Source of the DNA: an uncultured Lachnospiraceae bacterium
Lineage (GTDB): Bacteria > Bacillota > Clostridia > Lachnospirales > Lachnospiraceae
Direction: 5' to 3'
Length of the DNA: 9,139 nt
Assembly: GCA_900550235.1 (NCBI GenBank)
Contig: URRQ01000061.1
Coordinates: forward strand, 1-9,139
Position 1 is the stretch's first letter. Every line of letters starts with the position of its first letter. Both the position numbers and the translations under genes were made by a program. Of this stretch, positions 6,829 through 9,139 are shown piece by piece. The notes beneath the pieces were generated by a model. That model was not told where the DNA came from and ran no database searches. It worked only from the letters and a program-made list of their open reading frames with translations.

Positions 6829-6857
6829 ATTATAACAATTGTACTATACAAGTTCTA
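6829..6857 (-). promoter_or_regulatory. Extended -10 promoter of the FGGY kinase gene
   Basis: On the - strand a perfect TATAAT (6829-6834) is preceded by TGT, giving the extended -10 motif TGTTATAAT. The hexamer 17 bases upstream (TAGAAC, 6852-6857) is a poor -35. Transcription should begin near 6822, about 36 bases before the ATG. The overlapping palindromes cover the spacer and -35, so a bound repressor would block polymerase. Confidence 0.6.
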
Positions 6858-6862
6858 CTTGT
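6835..6862. promoter_or_regulatory. Candidate operator: three overlapping palindromes
   Basis: Three perfect inverted repeats share bases here: ACAATTGT (6835-6842), TTGTA-CTA-TACAA (6839-6851) and ACAAGT-TCT-ACTTGT (6848-6862). The half-sites recur with about one helical turn between them. The TTGTA...TACAA form resembles operators of sugar-responsive GntR/LacI-type repressors such as AraR (known type of site). The assignment to such a regulator is inference, because none is encoded in the window. Confidence 0.5.
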
Positions 6863-7010
6863 TTTGACTGCTCCTAAAAAAAATGTTAATTTTCCACAAA
6901 AAATATTGCCGAAATATCTAAGCATAATCTTAGGATTTTAACTATTTTTCAACATGTACATATACAAATTTTTTCATAAGAAATTTCCTGTTTAAATCCG
7001 CGTAATTATA
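6863..7010. other. AT-rich divergent intergenic DNA
   Basis: This is the central part of the 327-base gap between the kinase and CPBP operons. It is very AT-rich, with A and T runs. I see no plausible reading frame with a ribosome site, no riboswitch-like conserved core and no tRNA. It contains a short dyad (ATCTAAG 6916-6922 with CTTAGGAT 6929-6936) that is too weak to call. It may supply bendable upstream promoter DNA for both operons. Confidence 0.5.
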
Positions 7011-7038
7011 TTGACTTTCATCTACCTTGTTATATAAT
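7011..7038 (+). promoter_or_regulatory. Promoter of the CPBP-PadR-membrane protein operon
   Basis: TTGACT (7011-7016, five of six matches) and a perfect TATAAT (7033-7038) are separated by 16 bases. Transcription should begin near 7045, leaving a leader of about 68 bases that contains the candidate PadR operator. Confidence 0.75.
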
Positions 7039-7050
7039 ATAGTTAAGAAC

Positions 7051-7072
7051 TACTTTGTATCGCAAGATAGTA
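7051..7072. promoter_or_regulatory. Candidate PadR operator (imperfect dyad)
   Basis: A 22-base imperfect palindrome begins TACT, ends AGTA and is centred on CG. Its core TATCGCAAGATA (7059-7070) contains TATC/GATA. It lies about 6 bases after the predicted transcription start, where repressor binding would stop elongation or initiation. PadR-family repressors commonly bind such dyads at their own promoters, and a PadR gene is second in this operon. The pairing of site and protein is inference. Confidence 0.5.
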
Positions 7073-7098
7073 AATTCCTTATAATTCATTGCACGATT

Positions 7099-7106
7099 AA
7101 GGAGGG
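7099..7106 (+). promoter_or_regulatory. Ribosome binding site deciding the CPBP start
   Basis: AAGGAGGG directly abuts an ATG at 7107, leaving no room for initiation there. The in-frame ATG at 7113 lies 7 bases after GGAGG and is the correct start, shortening the protein by two residues. Confidence 0.8.
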
Positions 7107-7112
7107 ATGGAC

Positions 7113-8066
7113 ATGAAAACGAGAAATACTTCCATAAAAAAACAGCTAGTCATTTTCTTTCTTATCACATACGGTGTCAATTTCCTTTTGGGAATTCCAT
7201 TGAATATGGCAGAATATATTGATTTCTCTACATTTGCGTTATTTATGATGCTTCTTCCTGCCACAGGAGTTGCATTTGCAAGTCTTACAAAGTCAAAAGC
7301 AGACGATGAAGACCGAGTGATACATTACATTTATATTGGATACTTTTCCTTCTATCTTTTCGTTATCATATTAAGACTTACAGGAATAATCAGCAAAGAA
7401 ATGGCTTCACCCATTGTCTTGTTCGTATATCAGTTTATAAGCATCGGCTTACTTTTATATACATGGCAACGCAGGCAAACTTCAGCGTTATATCCATTTA
7501 TAAACGGAAAATCTGCAAAAAAAATCATCATCGCTTTTGTTTTGTACTGTACTGTTTCCGATCTTCTTGCCCTTCTGATATACAAAGGCAATCTTTTAAC
7601 TTATATAATCGAATTACCCCTTGCATTAGGTTTTTTCACAGAATGTATCTTTACCTTCGGCGAAGAATATGGCTGGCGAGGTTTCCTTCAGGAAAAAATG
7701 CAACGAAAATTCGGCAAACGAATGGGCGTAATCCTTCTTGGATTAATCTGGGAACTGTGGCATATGCCGTTGTGGTTCACAGAATACGATCTTACATGGT
7801 CTGAGGTTTTTCTTCGCTTTTTAACTACCCCGAGTCTTGCTGTTTTTTTAGGTTATGTCTATATGAAAACGAAAAATGTATGGACTTGTGCGTTTCTTCA
7901 TTTTCTTTTTAACCTCACTGCTATGGCAGGGAGCGATGCATTAGAACATGTGAACTGCACTCATGCTCAAGCGCAAATCGCTAATTTATTCATTCATTTT
8001 TCCAGATTTGCATTCATCGTTTTCATTTTTGCAAAAGAATACAGAAAGGACGAAGATTATGGATAA
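7113..8066 (+). CDS. CPBP (CAAX/Abi) family intramembrane metalloprotease-like protein
   Basis: This 317-aa membrane protein has roughly nine or ten hydrophobic segments (about residues 10-30, 37-58, 71-92, 99-118, 135-157, 161-183, 203-222, 237-252, 256-273 and 286-307). All four conserved motifs of the family are present. They are EExxxR as FGEEYGWRGFLQ (Glu184, Glu185, Arg189), WELWHMPLWF with His217, HFLFN with His263 and Asn267, and the hydrophobic helices that hold them in the bilayer. Glu184 and the histidines are expected to bind the catalytic zinc. Bacterial members include bacteriocin self-immunity and maturation proteins and membrane-stress factors; the substrate here is unknown. 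It is the first gene of an operon: its last eight bases overlap the start of the PadR gene. The absence of a bacteriocin gene nearby makes a self-immunity role unproven. Confidence 0.9.
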   Translation: MKTRNTSIKKQLVIFFLITYGVNFLLGIPLNMAEYIDFSTFALFMMLLPATGVAFASLTKSKADDEDRVIHYIYIGYFSFYLFVIILRLTGIISKEMASPIVLFVYQFISIGLLLYTWQRRQTSALYPFINGKSAKKIIIAFVLYCTVSDLLALLIYKGNLLTYIIELPLALGFFTECIFTFGEEYGWRGFLQEKMQRKFGKRMGVILLGLIWELWHMPLWFTEYDLTWSEVFLRFLTTPSLAVFLGYVYMKTKNVWTCAFLHFLFNLTAMAGSDALEHVNCTHAQAQIANLFIHFSRFAFIVFIFAKEYRKDEDYG

Positions 8067-8379
8067 ATCACAATTATTAAAAGGAATCTTAGAAAGCTGT
8101 ATTTTAAAAATTATCGATAAACACGAAACTTATGGGTACGAAATTGTTTCCACATTATCAGAATACGGTTTCGAAGATGTCAAAGAAGGAACTCTCTACC
8201 CGATTCTTTTACGATTAGAGAAAAAAAATCTGATACAGGGAATTTTCAAAGAAAGTCCACTTGGACCGAAACGAAAATACTATCATCTGACCGATGATGG
8301 ACAGGAATACATCAAAACCTTCTATCAGAATTGGAAAGAAATCGAACAATTAGTCACAAACATTTTTCAGGAGGTGTAA
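8059..8379 (+). CDS. PadR-family transcriptional regulator (106 aa)
   Basis: This is a small winged-helix repressor. Helices at residues 5-20 and 25-36 include YGYEI (25-29). The recognition segment EGTLYPILLRLEKKNLI (43-59) and the wing PKRKYYHLT (70-78) are the standard PadR signature. A single C-terminal helix (79-104) forms the dimer interface typical of the short PadR subfamily. The frame is open upstream to 7963, but the ATG at 8059 is chosen: AAGGA lies 8 bases before it, and it gives the family's normal length and N-terminus. It overlaps the CPBP gene by 8 bases and is followed two bases later by the next start, so the three genes form one tightly coupled operon. It probably represses its own operon through the dyad at 7051-7072. 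Small PadR proteins often respond to drugs, phenolics or envelope stress; the inducer here is unknown. Confidence 0.93.
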   Translation: MDKSQLLKGILESCILKIIDKHETYGYEIVSTLSEYGFEDVKEGTLYPILLRLEKKNLIQGIFKESPLGPKRKYYHLTDDGQEYIKTFYQNWKEIEQLVTNIFQEV

Positions 8380-8381
8380 TT

Positions 8382-9065
8382 ATGAATATTTTTCAAAATA
8401 ATTATACAAAATTGTTAGATGAGAATGAACGAGCAGAAAAGAAACTGTCTTTTAAAAACATTGCAGCTATAAGAAATGCTATCAATTACTTTCGTGGACA
8501 AGGTACTTCCCTCTTTGAACTTGAAGTCATAAAAAAAGATATGATTAGTCTGGCTCAGGAAGCAGAAATTGAAAACCTTTCTTTGGAGGAAAAACTTGGA
8601 ATGTCGATTCCGGAATTTTGTGAAAATATGAAAAGAGAAAATCCTGCCTCTAATTGGCTGGGACATCTCCTCAAACTCCTGCAAATCGCTTTTTTCATTC
8701 TTACATCTATTTATACGTTTGAATTTTTCACCGTGGCGCTCTCCTCTCCGTCAAACTTTGGCATTTTAATAGAGGACGTTATATTGGTCAGCTTAGTCAT
8801 CATTTTAGATTACGGAATCGATTATTTACTTGATCGGTTTATATTTGACCCCAACTCTCTAAAACATAAATTTCTTATCTGCATACGGCATTTTATATGG
8901 GGACTCTTCTTCATATTTATTTTCTTTTTCAATACTGATCCACACTATCTGATACAGGGAAACGGATGGGGGATCGAAATCATTTTGTTGCTTATAACCT
9001 TTCTTCTATGGATTGGAAACAACTATTATTGTAATAAGCAGTCCGAAAAATATAATTGGCAATAA
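8382..9065 (+). CDS. PadR-linked four-helix membrane protein (227 aa)
   Basis: The protein has a soluble, helical, charged N-terminal domain of about 90 residues, including LSLEEKLGMSIPEFCENMKRE at about 66-86. Four predicted membrane helices follow (about 94-117, 127-149, 163-183 and 197-216), with a short polar tail. This layout resembles the membrane proteins often found directly after small PadR regulators in Firmicutes (DUF1048/DUF1129/DUF1700-like), but I cannot name the family with confidence. There is no enzymatic motif. The ATG at 8382 is chosen because AGGAGG (8369-8374), inside the end of the PadR gene, lies 7 bases upstream; the frame open from 8331 lacks such a site. It starts two bases past the PadR stop codon, so it is surely co-translated. 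Plausible roles are a sensor or anti-factor for the regulator, or an envelope-stress component; both are inference. Confidence 0.85.
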   Translation: MNIFQNNYTKLLDENERAEKKLSFKNIAAIRNAINYFRGQGTSLFELEVIKKDMISLAQEAEIENLSLEEKLGMSIPEFCENMKRENPASNWLGHLLKLLQIAFFILTSIYTFEFFTVALSSPSNFGILIEDVILVSLVIILDYGIDYLLDRFIFDPNSLKHKFLICIRHFIWGLFFIFIFFFNTDPHYLIQGNGWGIEIILLLITFLLWIGNNYYCNKQSEKYNWQ

Positions 9066-9095
9066 CAGCCCACCTGGAAAAAGATATGGGGCTGT
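9065..9095. repeat. Inverted repeat after the operon: weak terminator or IS end
   Basis: ACAGCCC (9065-9071) and GGGCTGT (9089-9095) are a perfect 7-base inverted repeat with a 17-base loop, beginning at the stop codon. There is no U run after it (CGGGAAA follows), so it is a poor intrinsic terminator. The right arm continues as GGGGCTGTCGG, which resembles terminal repeats of some IS families (IS1182 and related). The window ends 44 bases later, so the choice cannot be made here. Confidence 0.4.
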
Positions 9096-9139
9096 CGGGA
9101 AATAGATAGTTCCAAACAGGGGCAGATTTGACTCATACG

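Noticed and set aside
6916..6936. Hairpin ATCTAAG/CTTAGGAT in the divergent intergenic region
   Set aside because: The stem is short with a bulge and AT-rich, and no transcript is expected to end there. It may be chance in AT-rich DNA.
7963..8058. N-terminal extension of the PadR protein
   Set aside because: The extension overlaps the CPBP membrane helix in another frame, has no ribosome site and would exceed the normal N-terminus of small PadR proteins.

Overview
The window looks like a chromosomal stretch from a low-GC, Gram-positive gut-type Clostridia, most likely Lachnospiraceae. The reasons are the AT-rich intergenic DNA, strong AGGAGG-type ribosome binding sites on nearly every gene, sigma-A type TTGACA/TATAAT promoters, and the protein repertoire: a clostridial serine hydroxymethyltransferase, an F420-ligase-like protein, an FGGY kinase with family-specific motifs, and a CPBP/PadR operon. 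The assignment is inference from style and protein families; no 16S or other phylogenetic marker is present. No tRNA, rRNA, CRISPR array, riboswitch or complete mobile element was recognised.

Layout. Positions 93-1137 (+) hold two overlapping small genes of unknown function, probably the tail of a longer operon that begins to the left of the window. Positions 1217-2086 (+) hold a shikimate dehydrogenase-family gene whose sequence is closer to the YdiB (quinate/shikimate) type than to classical AroE. A hairpin terminator at 2096-2143 sits between it and a convergent 53-codon gene (2157-2318, -) that has its own promoter and ribosome binding site. Next come glyA (2420-3670, -) with a clear promoter, then a terminator, then an F420-0:L-glutamate-ligase-like gene (3871-5061, -) and an FGGY-family sugar kinase (5181-6785, -). 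The last two have no visible terminator between them and may be partly co-transcribed.

The 327-base divergent intergenic region (6786-7112) holds the kinase promoter, overlaid by three overlapping palindromes, and the promoter of a rightward operon (7113-9065, +). That operon encodes a CPBP/CAAX intramembrane protease-like protein, a small PadR-family repressor whose start codon overlaps the end of the protease gene, and a four-helix membrane protein. An imperfect dyad just downstream of that promoter is a candidate PadR operator, which suggests an autoregulated unit that senses an envelope or drug signal. The right edge (9065-9139) carries an inverted repeat that may be a weak terminator or an insertion-sequence end.

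Metabolically, glyA (serine/glycine and one-carbon units) and the shikimate dehydrogenase are housekeeping enzymes. The F420-ligase-like plus kinase pair is the most puzzling unit. The PadR operon is the most accessory-looking.
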